NCBI GenBank assembly: GCA_000466585.1
Contig: KE993496.1
Span: 250,262 to 314,261 of the forward strand
Source: Clostridiales bacterium oral taxon 876 str. F0540
Lineage (GTDB): Bacteria > Bacillota > Clostridia > Clostridiales > Clostridiaceae
Length of the DNA stretch: 64,000 nucleotides
Direction of reading: 5' to 3'
The notes below the pieces were generated by a model. It was given only the letters and a program-made list of their open reading frames with translations, had not been told where the DNA came from and made no database searches. Made by a program: the position numbers and the translations under genes. This document shows, in pieces, positions 9,146-17,652 of this stretch (positions are counted from its first letter, which is position 1; every line of letters starts with the position of its first letter).

Positions 9146-9661
9146 ATGAATGTATTAAAGAAAGCTATGTTCATATATACACTTATAAGTATCATTTTGC
9201 TTATAGGCTGCAGTTCAGCAGTTACAAAAAATCAACTACCTGTATCCAAACCAAAAGATTTCAACTTTGTTTTTAATTATGGGGTAAATGCTAAAAATCG
9301 GTTGGATACTGCTAAGGAACAGTTTACTAAAGACATGGTTTTAGAACCATCAGTTACTACAAACTTAAAATTATCTGATGATGAAATGAACACCATATAT
9401 TCAGAAATGAAGAACATTAATATTTTAGGATATCCTGATAACTTTGAACCTAAAAGTAATAAAAAACAAACTCCATTTAATACTTATTCTTTAAAGATTA
9501 TTGCTGAAGGTAAAGAAAAAAATATATATTGGAAGGATGAAAGTGTATCTGAAACAAAAGAGGCCGAACAACTAAGAAAGCTATTTAAAGAAATTGAAGA
9601 GATAATATTTAACAAGGATGAATTTAAGAAATTACCTGAACCTACAAGCCATTATCTATAA
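9146..9661 (+). CDS. Hypothetical lipoprotein
   Basis: 171 residues with signal peptide and lipobox LIGC (Cys22), so a lipid-anchored outer-face protein. The body is mixed alpha/beta with NFVFNYGVNAKNRLDT near the start and no motif that I recognise. AGAGGAG precedes the ATG. The MazG-like gene starts 24 bases downstream, so the two may be cotranscribed. No function proposed. Confidence 0.68.
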   Translation: MNVLKKAMFIYTLISIILLIGCSSAVTKNQLPVSKPKDFNFVFNYGVNAKNRLDTAKEQFTKDMVLEPSVTTNLKLSDDEMNTIYSEMKNINILGYPDNFEPKSNKKQTPFNTYSLKIIAEGKEKNIYWKDESVSETKEAEQLRKLFKEIEEIIFNKDEFKKLPEPTSHYL

Positions 9662-9684
9662 AAGTTAAAAACACGAGGTGTAAT

Positions 9685-10047
9685 ATGTCAGATTTAAAAT
9701 TATCAGAAATTATGTCAATGCAGCAGGAATTACAGGAGAAATATAAAGGAAAGTGGGCTCCGCTTTCCGTAGAAAATGGACGGAGCTGCTTTTTGTGGAT
9801 GATTGAAGAAATGGGTGAGGCTATAGCAATAATTAAAAAACGCGGTGAACAGGCTATAATGGATGATTCTGAAGTGAGACAAGCTTTTGTGGAGGAATTA
9901 GTAGATGTAATGATGTTTTACAGTGATGCCTTGGCTTGTTATGGAATAACGTCAAACGAGTTGTCCGAAGCATTTATAAAAAAGCACTCAAAAAATATGG
10001 GGCGCGATTTTCTGACTGAGCATAAAGAGTATTTAAATGATAAATAG
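9685..10047 (+). CDS. MazG-like nucleotide pyrophosphohydrolase
   Basis: 120 residues, all-alpha NTP pyrophosphatase type. The metal-binding motif is visible as EEMGE (about 43-47) and EELVD (about 74-78), matching the ExxE...ExxD pattern of MazG/dUTPase-like enzymes, which cleave NTPs to NMP and pyrophosphate and may clean the nucleotide pool. The gene has a weak CACGAGGTG ribosome site and follows the lipoprotein closely. It is shorter than full MazG and is the single-domain version. Confidence 0.8.
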   Translation: MSDLKLSEIMSMQQELQEKYKGKWAPLSVENGRSCFLWMIEEMGEAIAIIKKRGEQAIMDDSEVRQAFVEELVDVMMFYSDALACYGITSNELSEAFIKKHSKNMGRDFLTEHKEYLNDK

Positions 10048-10070
10048 CTATTATATTAGGAGGGATTATT

Positions 10071-10823
10071 TTGGATTTTAGAAAGGTTTTTAATAGCATT
10101 CCTGAGGAATTTGACAAATGGAGAACTCGCTATTGTGATGAAGTCTTTGGAGATATTATAGAATACTCAAAGCTCGATTGTGGCAAAACAGCTCTTGAAA
10201 TTGGTCCGGGAACAGGACAAGCTACAGAACCAATATTGAAAACAAGATGTTCTTATTTAGCCATTGAGCTCGGTGAAGATCTTGCAGAATATACAAAGAA
10301 CAAATTTAGTTCATATGATAATTTTCATATTGTAAATGCTGATTTTGAAACATATGACTTTGGAGATCAGAAATTCGACTTGGTTTATTCAGCTGCGACA
10401 ATCCAATGGATACCGGAGGAAATTGGTTTTCCAAAGGTTTATAATTTATTAAAAAATAATGGAACCTTTGCAATGATGTTCACTGAAACAGATGCAAAAA
10501 GCGCTAATGAAGCTTTATATTTAAAGATACAGGAAGTATATTCAAAATATTTTCATCCTGAAACAAAATATGCGCAAAAATTAAATTACAAAAATACTGA
10601 GAAATATGGTTTTACTGATTTTGAGTGCCATTATTATAATAAAACAAGAGAACTTAACGCTGATGAGTATGTTTCATGGATAAGTACACATGCTGATCAT
10701 ATAAATTTGCAGGAGCCATATAAATCAAAATTTTATGAAGGAATAAGAGATGTTATTTTGAATTTTGGCAACAATATAACTCTTTATGATACGATAGTTT
10801 TATATTTGACAAGGAAACCTTAA
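10071..10823 (+). CDS. Class I SAM-dependent methyltransferase
   Basis: 250 residues. Motif I LEIGPGTGQAT (about 42-52), acidic YLAIELGEDLAEY end of strand 2, NADFETYDF and DLVYSAATIQWIPEE are standard for class I methyltransferases of the trans-aconitate/ubiE-like group. TTG at 10071 is the start, with TTAGGAGGGA 8 bases before it; no ATG fits. It follows the MazG-like gene by 23 bases. The methyl acceptor is unknown. Confidence 0.83.
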   Translation: MDFRKVFNSIPEEFDKWRTRYCDEVFGDIIEYSKLDCGKTALEIGPGTGQATEPILKTRCSYLAIELGEDLAEYTKNKFSSYDNFHIVNADFETYDFGDQKFDLVYSAATIQWIPEEIGFPKVYNLLKNNGTFAMMFTETDAKSANEALYLKIQEVYSKYFHPETKYAQKLNYKNTEKYGFTDFECHYYNKTRELNADEYVSWISTHADHINLQEPYKSKFYEGIRDVILNFGNNITLYDTIVLYLTRKP

Positions 10824-10886
10824 GCCTACATTACAAGTATAATATGAAGTTAAGTTAGTTCACAATTTTATTTGACGGGGGTATAT

Positions 10887-11474
10887 ATGCGAAAGGAATT
10901 GTCCGAAATGACACTAGAAGAATTGTGGGAGTTGTTTCCTATCATTATAAAAGAGCATAATAAAGATTATAAAGATTGGTATGAAACTGAGAGAGAAAGC
11001 CTTTTAAGTTTTATTAATCAGAAGAATATTATACGTATAAATCATATAGGCAGCAGTGCGGTTGAAGGTTTGATATCTAAGCCCACTGTAGATATTTTGT
11101 TAGAAATAGATGACGAAACGGATATTGAACAATTGACAAATACAATAACTGAGAATGGTTGGATATTGATGTCATCTCGAAAAAAACCAAATATGCAGCT
11201 ATCCTTTAATAAAGGATACACAAAAGAAGGGTTTGCTGAAAAAGTATATCATTTGCATGTTCGCTATTACGATGATTGGAATGAATTATATTTTAGAGAT
11301 TATCTTATAGAGCACAAAGAAGTTGCCGATGAATATGGCAAACTTAAATTAGGACTGATAGGAAAGTATGAGCATGACAGGGACGGATATACAGACGCTA
11401 AATCTGATTTCATTTCAAAATATACAGAAAAGGCAAGAGAAAAATATGGTGACAGATATAATCCAATAAGATAA
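10887..11474 (+). CDS. GrpB-family nucleotidyltransferase-fold protein
   Basis: 195 residues. HIGSSAVEGLISKPTVDILLEI (the GS...KPxxDI part is the key) is the hallmark of the GrpB/UPF0157 family, which has a nucleotidyltransferase-like fold with Asp residues in the DI pair; the last half is NELYFRDYLIEH and YGKLKLGLIGKYEHDRDGYTDAKSDFI, both typical (listed by ends only). ACGGGGGT sits 6 bases before ATG 10887, so the upstream TTG is not the start. Substrate unknown; B. subtilis-type homologues are also uncharacterised. Confidence 0.85.
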   Translation: MRKELSEMTLEELWELFPIIIKEHNKDYKDWYETERESLLSFINQKNIIRINHIGSSAVEGLISKPTVDILLEIDDETDIEQLTNTITENGWILMSSRKKPNMQLSFNKGYTKEGFAEKVYHLHVRYYDDWNELYFRDYLIEHKEVADEYGKLKLGLIGKYEHDRDGYTDAKSDFISKYTEKAREKYGDRYNPIR

Positions 11475-11656
11475 GCATATTATTCATTTATGTTTACTAG
11501 ACAATAAGAATTGAAGAATAACTTCAAACACTGCATTATTCAGTGATGAATTTTGTGGTGTTTTTAGTTTACAATTTAAGTACAATATGAAGAAAAGGAA
11601 CGTTAGTCAATGGATTTGAATGTGAAGTTAAAAAAGTATAGGGAGAGTGATTAAAT

Positions 11657-12415
11657 ATGGAAGGCTTTTCTTATGGAAGTCCTTATCTTGACAGCCTTTC
11701 TGAAAAATATAACTATGCACATATGCTGCATGAAACCTTTGATAATGTTATTGTTCCGGGATTTAAAGGAAGAGGCTTCAGAAAGAATGGAAAGACCTTT
11801 TACCGCGAGCGGGATGGTCTTATAGAAGTATGCCATGTTAAGTTTTCAAGAGATAATACAAGAGTTCGTGCCAGGTTTTGGTTACAAGTAGAAATTGCTA
11901 TACCATCATTATACGATTCGTTAAGCAAAAAGTATGATAAGAAATGGGAAGCAACTATATTTAGTGTAGAACCTGGTTCACTTATCGGCTGGGAAAATGG
12001 TTTGGGTGATTTTCATTATCCTCTCTACATGTTAGATCTATGGAACAGTAGGTTGCTTCCTGTTTCCCTAACTGAAACAAAGAAAGATGAGAAGAAAGAA
12101 TTGTTAAAAGACAAACTAGATAGCAGATATAATAAGCAGACCGGGGAAGGATTTAACGAGATTATTTCTTCTGACATTGAAAATGTTATAATTAAGTTTT
12201 TTAGTACAATTCCAAGTGCTGAAAAATTATTAGAGCATATAGATACTGATGGTCCTGATAGCTTTGCAGAGGGGTGGATGATGTTTAATGCAGCATACCT
12301 TTATTACAATTATGGAGATAAGGAGAAGGCAAGAAAGATATTAAAAAGACTTCAAAATGGTTTTTTAAAAGAAAGAGTTGAAGAATATATTAATCATGCA
12401 GGAATTAATTTATAG
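11657..12415 (+). CDS. DUF4304-like protein
   Basis: 252 residues. The first half has the pattern of DUF4304: a helix, then FKGRGFRKNGKTFYRERDG and a strand-rich stretch EVCHVKFSR...RFWLQVEIAIP. The C-terminal part is helical with AAYLYYNYGDKEKARKILKRL, a TPR-like helical pair. No known activity for the family. GGGAGAGTG lies upstream of the ATG. Single gene between GrpB and a RimL-like acetyltransferase. Family assignment is moderate. Confidence 0.68.
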   Translation: MEGFSYGSPYLDSLSEKYNYAHMLHETFDNVIVPGFKGRGFRKNGKTFYRERDGLIEVCHVKFSRDNTRVRARFWLQVEIAIPSLYDSLSKKYDKKWEATIFSVEPGSLIGWENGLGDFHYPLYMLDLWNSRLLPVSLTETKKDEKKELLKDKLDSRYNKQTGEGFNEIISSDIENVIIKFFSTIPSAEKLLEHIDTDGPDSFAEGWMMFNAAYLYYNYGDKEKARKILKRLQNGFLKERVEEYINHAGINL

Positions 12416-12487
12416 TTTATAGAAATACATAAGGATAAGTTATGACGAAAAAAAGTTACTTTACTTGCAAATAGGAGGTGAATTATT

Positions 12488-13030
12488 ATGGAGATTATGG
12501 GTAGTAAAATATATCTTAGATATTTTAAAGATGCTGATGTGCAAGCATTACTTGATTTGAATTTAAGAAACAAGGAATTTTTTCAAAAATATTCACCCAT
12601 TCATAATGATAGCTTTTATACACTTGATGCACAAAGAAAGTCTATTAAAGATATGACGGAGCAGAGAGAAAAAGACAAACAATATTGCTTTGGTATATTT
12701 ACAAAAGACAGTAATGAACTAATAGGAGATGTAAGCTTGTTTCAAATATTTCGTGGAGCGCTTGAAAGCTGTTTAATTGGTTACTCATTAGATAAAGAGA
12801 ATAATGGAAAGGGATATGCAACGGAGGCTGTCTCTTTAGCAGTAAGATTTGCATTTGATGAGTTAAAATTACATCGAATTGAAGCTGGTGTCATGCTAAC
12901 AAATATTGGTTCTATGAGAGTTTTGGAGAAGGCGGGATTTCATAAAGAAGGTATAGCTCTGAAAAATGTAAAGATAAACGGTCAATGGGAAGATCATCAA
13001 ATACTTGCAATTATATCTGATAAAAATTAA
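12488..13030 (+). CDS. RimJ/RimL-type GNAT acetyltransferase
   Basis: 180 residues with IYLRYFKDADVQALLDL at the start, LIGDVSLFQI, the acetyl-CoA loop ENNGKGYATEAV, and HRIEAGVMLTNIGSMRVLEKAGF (key residues N-x-x-S-x-x-V-L-E-K-x-G-F), the signature of RimJ/RimL acetyltransferases that modify protein N-termini or antibiotics. AGGAGGTG is placed 8 bases before ATG. Acceptor unknown. Confidence 0.88.
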   Translation: MEIMGSKIYLRYFKDADVQALLDLNLRNKEFFQKYSPIHNDSFYTLDAQRKSIKDMTEQREKDKQYCFGIFTKDSNELIGDVSLFQIFRGALESCLIGYSLDKENNGKGYATEAVSLAVRFAFDELKLHRIEAGVMLTNIGSMRVLEKAGFHKEGIALKNVKINGQWEDHQILAIISDKN

Positions 13031-13126
13031 TTGACACGCGTACTGACTAGTTTTTATGTCTAGGCAAAGTAAGACTTTTGCAAACAATCTTTATTATTGA
13101 TACTAAAAAGAGGAAGGAAAAGTGGG

Positions 13127-13315
13127 ATGAAGATAATTAAAAATCCAAGTTATGATGAGTTGCCTAAGGAAGAAGAATTGGGCAAGCCATTCTCAGGTAT
13201 GAGCGGGCTTGACGTATTACTATTTGCTATATTCTTAATCCCTATGGTGATTATTCCTCTATTACCTTTATTTACAGCATTTATTAGAATAATAACAAAT
13301 CTAATAGAAAAATGA
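13127..13315 (+). CDS. Small single-span membrane protein
   Basis: 62 residues: polar N-terminus (KNPSYDELPKEEELGKPFSG) and one long hydrophobic segment (about 27-50). The frame opens at 13097, but GAGGAAGG at 13110-13117 supports ATG 13127. No family recognised. It could be a small membrane regulator; there is no neighbour evidence. Confidence 0.55.
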   Translation: MKIIKNPSYDELPKEEELGKPFSGMSGLDVLLFAIFLIPMVIIPLLPLFTAFIRIITNLIEK

Positions 13316-13400
13316 GAAATGAAGGCTTTAAAATCTTGTTAAACAAAAAAATATTGATTAGAAATACTCTTATATTGTCCATAAACAAGGAGGCTCACTG

Positions 13401-13688
13401 ATGAAGAAAGGTGATAAATTATTCGTAAGAATTGATTATAAGAACCCTGCTTTAAACTCCTCACCTAAAGATTTTGAAGAGCATGTAGAGTACTTAAATA
13501 CGATAGCTGTCGAAAGGTATTTTGTCGGCGGGGGATTTAATAATGCAAAGGGCGGTATGATAATATTTGAGGCAAAGGATATTAAAGAAGCGAAAGCAAT
13601 CGCAGAAAATGATCCTTTGATAAAAAGAAACTTCTATAATTTTGAGTTATATGAATGGGAATTATTTATTTTATCTAAAAGTAATTGA
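13401..13688 (+). CDS. YCII-like protein
   Basis: 95 residues with a dimeric alpha-beta barrel pattern: FVRIDYKNPALN, HVEYLNTIAVERYFVGGGF, GGMIIFEAKDIKEAKAIAENDP. The A-x-x-NDP end motif is the YCII mark (ENDPLIK). AAGGAGG lies 9 bases before ATG. It is not a close copy of the YCII gene at 7433. Closed by a good terminator. Confidence 0.72.
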   Translation: MKKGDKLFVRIDYKNPALNSSPKDFEEHVEYLNTIAVERYFVGGGFNNAKGGMIIFEAKDIKEAKAIAENDPLIKRNFYNFELYEWELFILSKSN

Positions 13689-13697
13689 AATATAAGT

Positions 13698-13728
13698 AAA
13701 GGGGCTGCTTTGATGCAGTCCCTTTATT
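13698..13728. terminator. Convergent terminator
   Basis: AAAGGGGCTGC (13698-13708) pairs with GCAGTCCCTTT (13715-13725) with one wobble. It lies between the YCII gene and the converging phosphoesterase gene and may serve both. Confidence 0.7.
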
Positions 13729-13729
13729 C

Positions 13730-15070
13730 TTAATTATCTATATGAAGCTTATTATCATCTGTGTCATTGTCATAAACTATGCTTAAGGCGTATCGGCTTG
13801 AAAAGCCTGAGTTATCTGAGATTAAAAGCTTGAAGCCTTCTGAATTTACTACATCCTTTGAGTTTAAATACTCTGTGCCTGAAAAATATCTAAGGTTAAG
13901 GAGCCTTGTGGTTTCGGCCATTAACTTTATTTGTTCATCAGTGTAGGCATCTGCCATTAAAAGATTACTGTAGGTTCTTGCGTAGGATCTTTCCCCAAAG
14001 GATTTTTCGGAATAGCTGCTGAAGTTTAAAAGATTTGGATCCTTTATTCCTGATTCCTTAGCATAGCCTTCTACATCAACCCTTGAAGTGTTGTAGTCTA
14101 TTCCTGTTTTCTTTGAATATTTAATAACTCCATATTGCTGAGGATATACAGCAAGGGAGCTTGTTACTATATCATATATAGTGTCATTATCCTTTTTAGT
14201 TGAGCTTATATCCTGGATATGAATATGCCCGCTTAAAAATAAATTCATACCCATGCTGTGAAACTTGTCTAAAGCTTTTTCATTATCGTTTAAAGTAAAG
14301 CCTTCTCTGACAACATCACTATGGTTAAGCATATTGTGATGCATAACCGTTATTATTTTTGCACCTTTTTCCTTAGCCATGTCGCTGCATTTTTTTATCC
14401 ATTCAAAGGTCTCGCTGCTTATCCTTCCATCAAGCTGTGGAGACCCTTTTTTTATATTGTCCTTATATTGAGCTGTATCGAGCATTAAAAGCCACACATC
14501 CTCTGAGGGCTCAGCAAGATAGCTTAAGGTGTTTTTATCTCTTGAAACAGCCTCACCGTAGCCAAATTCCTTATAAATACTGCTGAAGTCCTTGTCTGAG
14601 ATATAATCTGTCTTTAATTGATCCTCTCCTTTAAAAGCTCGTGCATAAGGGTTAAATATATCATGATTTCCAGGAATAACATAAACAGAAGTGCCTGTTT
14701 TTTCTATAGCTTTTAGTTTTTCTGCTAAGGAAAGGTGGCTTTTCTTTTCTCCATTAGTAGTTAAATCACCGCTTATAATCAAAACATCGGGCTTTTTCTT
14801 TTTTATGTCATTAGTAAAAGCATTGACTATATCGTCAATATAACCAACCTCTTTTCCGTCTCCGCTTTTTGTAAACTCTTGAAAAGCCTCGCCGTTATCA
14901 GTTAAGTCCTTGGACAAATAGTGAATGTCTGTTGTAACAAAAAAGGTCATGTCACTGCCAGATTTTATTTTGTGCGAAAGAAGTGACACAGAGCTTGTTT
15001 TGTCGCAGGCTGTGAAGCTTAAAGCAGATGCAATAAGTAATATATATGGTAAGCTTTTTTTTATTTTCAT
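13730..15070 (-). CDS. Metallophosphoesterase lipoprotein
   Basis: 446 residues. Signal peptide with lipobox FTAC (Cys22). The calcineurin-like dimetal site is complete: TTDIHYL (D-x-H), SGDLTTNGE, PGNHD, MHHN and SGHIHIQ. It therefore hydrolyses a phosphomonoester or diester outside the cell; lipid-anchored homologues are annotated as cyclic-nucleotide or sphingomyelin-type phosphodiesterases. The C-terminal third is a helical extension (about 340-446) without motif. RBS on the - strand is GGAGG before ATG 15070. Single gene. Confidence 0.86.
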   Translation of the reverse strand: MKIKKSLPYILLIASALSFTACDKTSSVSLLSHKIKSGSDMTFFVTTDIHYLSKDLTDNGEAFQEFTKSGDGKEVGYIDDIVNAFTNDIKKKKPDVLIISGDLTTNGEKKSHLSLAEKLKAIEKTGTSVYVIPGNHDIFNPYARAFKGEDQLKTDYISDKDFSSIYKEFGYGEAVSRDKNTLSYLAEPSEDVWLLMLDTAQYKDNIKKGSPQLDGRISSETFEWIKKCSDMAKEKGAKIITVMHHNMLNHSDVVREGFTLNDNEKALDKFHSMGMNLFLSGHIHIQDISSTKKDNDTIYDIVTSSLAVYPQQYGVIKYSKKTGIDYNTSRVDVEGYAKESGIKDPNLLNFSSYSEKSFGERSYARTYSNLLMADAYTDEQIKLMAETTRLLNLRYFSGTEYLNSKDVVNSEGFKLLISDNSGFSSRYALSIVYDNDTDDNKLHIDN

Positions 15071-15223
15071 TATAACCTCCGGTTATGTATTTGTGTATGA
15101 TAATTATAGCATAAAAGCTTTAGCTTAGTTCCAAATTTAAGCCTAGAAAATATATTTATTAGAGAAGGATATTTATATATTTGGAAGAATATATAATAAA
15201 AGAAATATTAAGGAGATGTTAAT

Positions 15224-15622
15224 GTGAAATCTGCAACGAAAGATAATTTTACGATGTCTATAATATTAATCGTGGCAGCGTTAATATTATTTTCTTTAGG
15301 ATATGCTGTGTTTGCACCTCAAAAGACTACAGCAATGACAACTTCTGATGTTAAAATTATTAATAATGATTATTTAGAAACAAAAAAATCAGAAGGATAC
15401 AGCGGCGAGGATTTTGCAGTTAAAGTTGATGATGGCAAAGAACAGTACTTAAAGGCGTATATGGGGCCTTATCTTATTGAAAGCAGATTTGATATGAGTA
15501 AAAAAGATTTTGACAGCTTAGAGGTTGATAAAAGGTATTGGTTTTTTGTTAAGCTTTATAATAAGGACAACACAGACAGCGGAAAGGTAGAGCATGTGTA
15601 TAAAGAAAATCCAATAAGATAA
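15224..15622 (+). CDS. Hypothetical membrane-anchored protein
   Basis: 132 residues: one membrane segment (about 10-30) and an outer domain of strands (DFAVKVDDGKEQYLKAYM, RYWFFVKLYNKDN). GTG 15224 is the start, with AAGGAGATG 9 bases upstream. No family recognised. It ends 16 bases before the long palindrome at 15638, which probably ends its transcript. Confidence 0.6.
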   Translation: MKSATKDNFTMSIILIVAALILFSLGYAVFAPQKTTAMTTSDVKIINNDYLETKKSEGYSGEDFAVKVDDGKEQYLKAYMGPYLIESRFDMSKKDFDSLEVDKRYWFFVKLYNKDNTDSGKVEHVYKENPIR

Positions 15623-15637
15623 AAATTAAAAGTTCTG

Positions 15638-15684
15638 TCGCGATATCTTCTTATGATGATAAGAAGATATCGCGATAAGTTTTT
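15638..15684 (+). repeat. Dispersed palindrome, copy 1 (terminator-like)
   Basis: Perfect inverted repeat: TCGCGATATCTTCTTAT, GATG loop, then the reverse complement (15638-15675), followed by TAAGTTTTTTATT. The T tract makes it a plausible terminator for the gene ending at 15622. The same words recur at 45840 and 62624. Confidence 0.85.
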
Positions 15685-15787
15685 TATTAAAGATATTTTA
15701 AAAGGCAGCATTAAAATTGTTTAAGTTACTAGTAGATAATTATACTTGATGTGTATCAGAGTGGATTGCACTTTGTAAGAATTTATA

Positions 15788-15816
15788 TTGATTTAAGTGT
15801 TACATTATGCTAAAAT
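15788..15816 (+). promoter_or_regulatory. Promoter of the ykkC-class leader
   Basis: TTGATT (15788-15793), 17-bp spacer, TAAAAT (15811-15816), about 40 bases before the riboswitch begins. Confidence 0.6.
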
Positions 15817-15857
15817 GCGTATATAAATTGCAATTTATAATCACAAAATATTAAATA

Positions 15858-15985
15858 GAGTTTAGTTTTCTAGGGTTCCGCAGTTATAACTGGCAGGTCC
15901 GAGAGAAAACGCACAAAGAATTGTGTACACGGAAGGATAAAAGCCTGGGAGATATTTTTATAATATTTCTTTGGGCTTTTTTTAT
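15858..15985 (+). ncRNA. ykkC-class riboswitch (guanidine-I or relative)
   Basis: The conserved ykkC words occur in order: CTAGGGTTCCG (15870-15880), GGTCCGAGAGAAAACGC (15896-15912), ACACGGAAGGATAAAAGCC (15927-15945) and TGGGAGA. Family members sense guanidine (subtype 1), ppGpp, PRPP or ADP-type nucleotides (subtype 2); I cannot fix the ligand from this reading. An expression platform follows: AAAGCC...GAGATATT can pair with AATATTTC...GGGCTTT ahead of a T tract (about 15939-15985), a ligand-controlled terminator. The next gene is only at 16193 and is not a classic guanidine exporter or carboxylase. Confidence 0.85.
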
Positions 15986-16108
15986 TTTATTTCTTTGGAT
16001 GCAGCAATTATTATCTCTGATTAAATAGAATAAAAAACAACTGTAGCATTACACTATAAAGAAGTGATTTAAGTAAAAATCACAATCACCTTACTGCAAT
16101 ATGAGAAG

Positions 16109-16192
16109 GTAAAAGGTCTGAGAGACCTTTTACAAGCTGTAGCGAGTGGTTTAAACTACTCAGTGTTTCTGAATAATAGAGGAGGAATTCTA
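16109..16192 (+). ncRNA. Recurrent structured leader, copy A
   Basis: An 11-bp hairpin (GTAAAAGGTCT / AGACCTTTTAC, loop GAG, 16109-16133) is followed by GTAG-CGAGTGG-TTTAAACTAC-TCAGTGTTTCTGA and then GAGGAGG before ATG 16193. The order hairpin, GTAG...CTAC stem, CAGTG-TT-C-GA, GGAGG matches the leaders at 35346 and 48314 more loosely. Confidence 0.5.
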
Positions 16193-16900
16193 ATGAAGAA
16201 GTTTATTATTGAGGATGATTTTTGGAGCTTGTTTCCCAATGCAAAAATCGGGATTATCATTTGTAAAGGCATAGATAATTCCATAAAAGACAGAGAACAA
16301 TACGCAGAAATGATTTTAGAAGCAGAAAAGGAAGCATTAAAGCATTTACATAGCGAGGAATTTAGCAGCAACTCCGTTATAAAAGTGTGGAGAGAAGCCT
16401 TCCAAAAGTTTAAAACAAAGAAAGGTGCAAGGTCATCCATAGAGGCCTTATTAAAAAGAATTTATAATGGAAATCATTTAGGAACCATCAATCCGCTTGT
16501 TGATATTTATAATTCTATTTCATTAAAATATGCACTTCCCTGCGGTGGTGAAAATATAGATAAGTTTGATGGAGATATAAGACTTACTAAAGCCGTAGGA
16601 AACGAAGACTTTGTTACATTAGGAACTGATAAAAGCGAACCTCCATATGAAGGGGAGATAGTATATAAAGATAATAAGGGCGCAATATGCAGATGCTGGA
16701 ATTGGCGTGAAGCGGTAAGAACAATGCTCACTGAAGAAACAACTAATGCTTTTTTATGTATTGAGTTAATAGATGAAAACAGAGTGACAGAATTTGTAAG
16801 TGCATTAAAAGAATTATCAGAAAAAGTACAACATAATCTAGGTGGAACCAGTGGAATTTCCATCTTAGATATTAATAATAAAGAAGTAGTAATAGAGTAA
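16193..16900 (+). CDS. B3/4-domain protein (tRNA-editing-like)
   Basis: 235 residues with the B3/4 fold found in the editing part of phenylalanyl-tRNA synthetase beta chain: VWREAFQKFKTKKGARSS, NPLVDIYNSISLKYALPCGGENIDK (ends given), DIRLTKAVGNEDF, and YKDNKGAICRCWNWREAVRT. Stand-alone B3/4 proteins are thought to check mischarged tRNA or bind amino-acid-like ligands. ATG 16193 has GAGGAGG 7 bases upstream. It lies after a ykkC-class riboswitch and leader copy A and is followed at 58 bases by a radical SAM gene with leader copy B, so it heads a two- or three-gene set. Family call is good, substrate unknown. Confidence 0.8.
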   Translation: MKKFIIEDDFWSLFPNAKIGIIICKGIDNSIKDREQYAEMILEAEKEALKHLHSEEFSSNSVIKVWREAFQKFKTKKGARSSIEALLKRIYNGNHLGTINPLVDIYNSISLKYALPCGGENIDKFDGDIRLTKAVGNEDFVTLGTDKSEPPYEGEIVYKDNKGAICRCWNWREAVRTMLTEETTNAFLCIELIDENRVTEFVSALKELSEKVQHNLGGTSGISILDINNKEVVIE

Positions 16901-16902
16901 TT

Positions 16903-16958
16903 TTGTAGCGAAGCGAGTGGGTCAAACTACTCAGTGATTCCGACTAAGAGGAGGAAAA
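16903..16958 (+). ncRNA. Recurrent structured leader, copy B
   Basis: Directly after the B3/4 stop codon: GTAGCGAAGCGAGTGGG, TCAAACTACTCAGTG, ATTCCGACTAAGAGGAGG. The GTAG/CTAC pair, GAGTGG, CAGTGATTCCGAC and final GGAGG match copies at 35346 and 48314, but no strong first hairpin is visible. GGGTC can pair with GATTC (with wobbles) as the pseudoknot pairs in the other copies. Confidence 0.5.
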
Positions 16959-17648
16959 ATGATGGGTGGGTTTAGTTATAAAGACATTTATATTAAAGAT
17001 AGTAAAAGAGTGTTGGAGGTAAACATTCTGCCTGAAAAGTATTGTAATTTTGACTGCATATTTTGTCCAATTGGAAGGTCTGAAAATAAGGTGGACACGC
17101 AACTGTCTTTTGATGATATAGATAATTCATTAAACGAACTAGGAAATATGATAGAAAATAATAAGGCAGAATTAGTTTATATTAATTCAAAGGGTGAGGC
17201 CTTTGTAAATAACAGAATTGATGATATTATTGGTCTCATTAAAAGCAAGGGGTTACCTGTGAGGCTTTTATCTAGTGGTTATTTATTGGGCAGAAATGAA
17301 TATATAGGAATAGCCAATAAATGTGATGAGGTTATTGGAGAGATAAAAGCAATTTCAGAAGTAGATTTTCAAAAGGTACAAAGACCAATTGAGGGCTATA
17401 CACTAGAAGAGTATATTTCAAATATGGTTTCATTCAATAAACAATATAAAGGTAAGTTTATTTTAGAGGTAACAATTTTCAAAGGCTATAATGATACAGA
17501 AGAAGCTGTTAATAAAATAAAAGATGTTATTGATAGACTAAGTCCAGACAAGGTTATTGTTGAAAGAATGGACGATGAAAGATTTAAGAAAAAGCTTGGT
17601 ATATCAGATGAAAGGTTTAGTGAAATTTTAATGCAATTGGAGAGATAA
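16959..17648 (+). CDS. Radical SAM protein
   Basis: 229 residues. YCNFDCIFCPIG (about 23-34) is the CxxxCxxC [4Fe-4S]/SAM motif; SKGEAFVNNRIDDII occupies the GE motif place, where SAM's ribose is bound. Short relative of the MoaA-like/Fe-S oxidoreductase group, without an added cluster domain. Two ATGs (16959, 16962) follow GAGGAGG; the second has better spacing. A PaiA-like acetyltransferase starts 4 bases after the stop, so they are translated together. Substrate unknown; the pairing with a B3/4 protein and an acetyltransferase is unusual. Confidence 0.84.
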   Translation: MMGGFSYKDIYIKDSKRVLEVNILPEKYCNFDCIFCPIGRSENKVDTQLSFDDIDNSLNELGNMIENNKAELVYINSKGEAFVNNRIDDIIGLIKSKGLPVRLLSSGYLLGRNEYIGIANKCDEVIGEIKAISEVDFQKVQRPIEGYTLEEYISNMVSFNKQYKGKFILEVTIFKGYNDTEEAVNKIKDVIDRLSPDKVIVERMDDERFKKKLGISDERFSEILMQLER

Positions 17649-17652
17649 AAAT

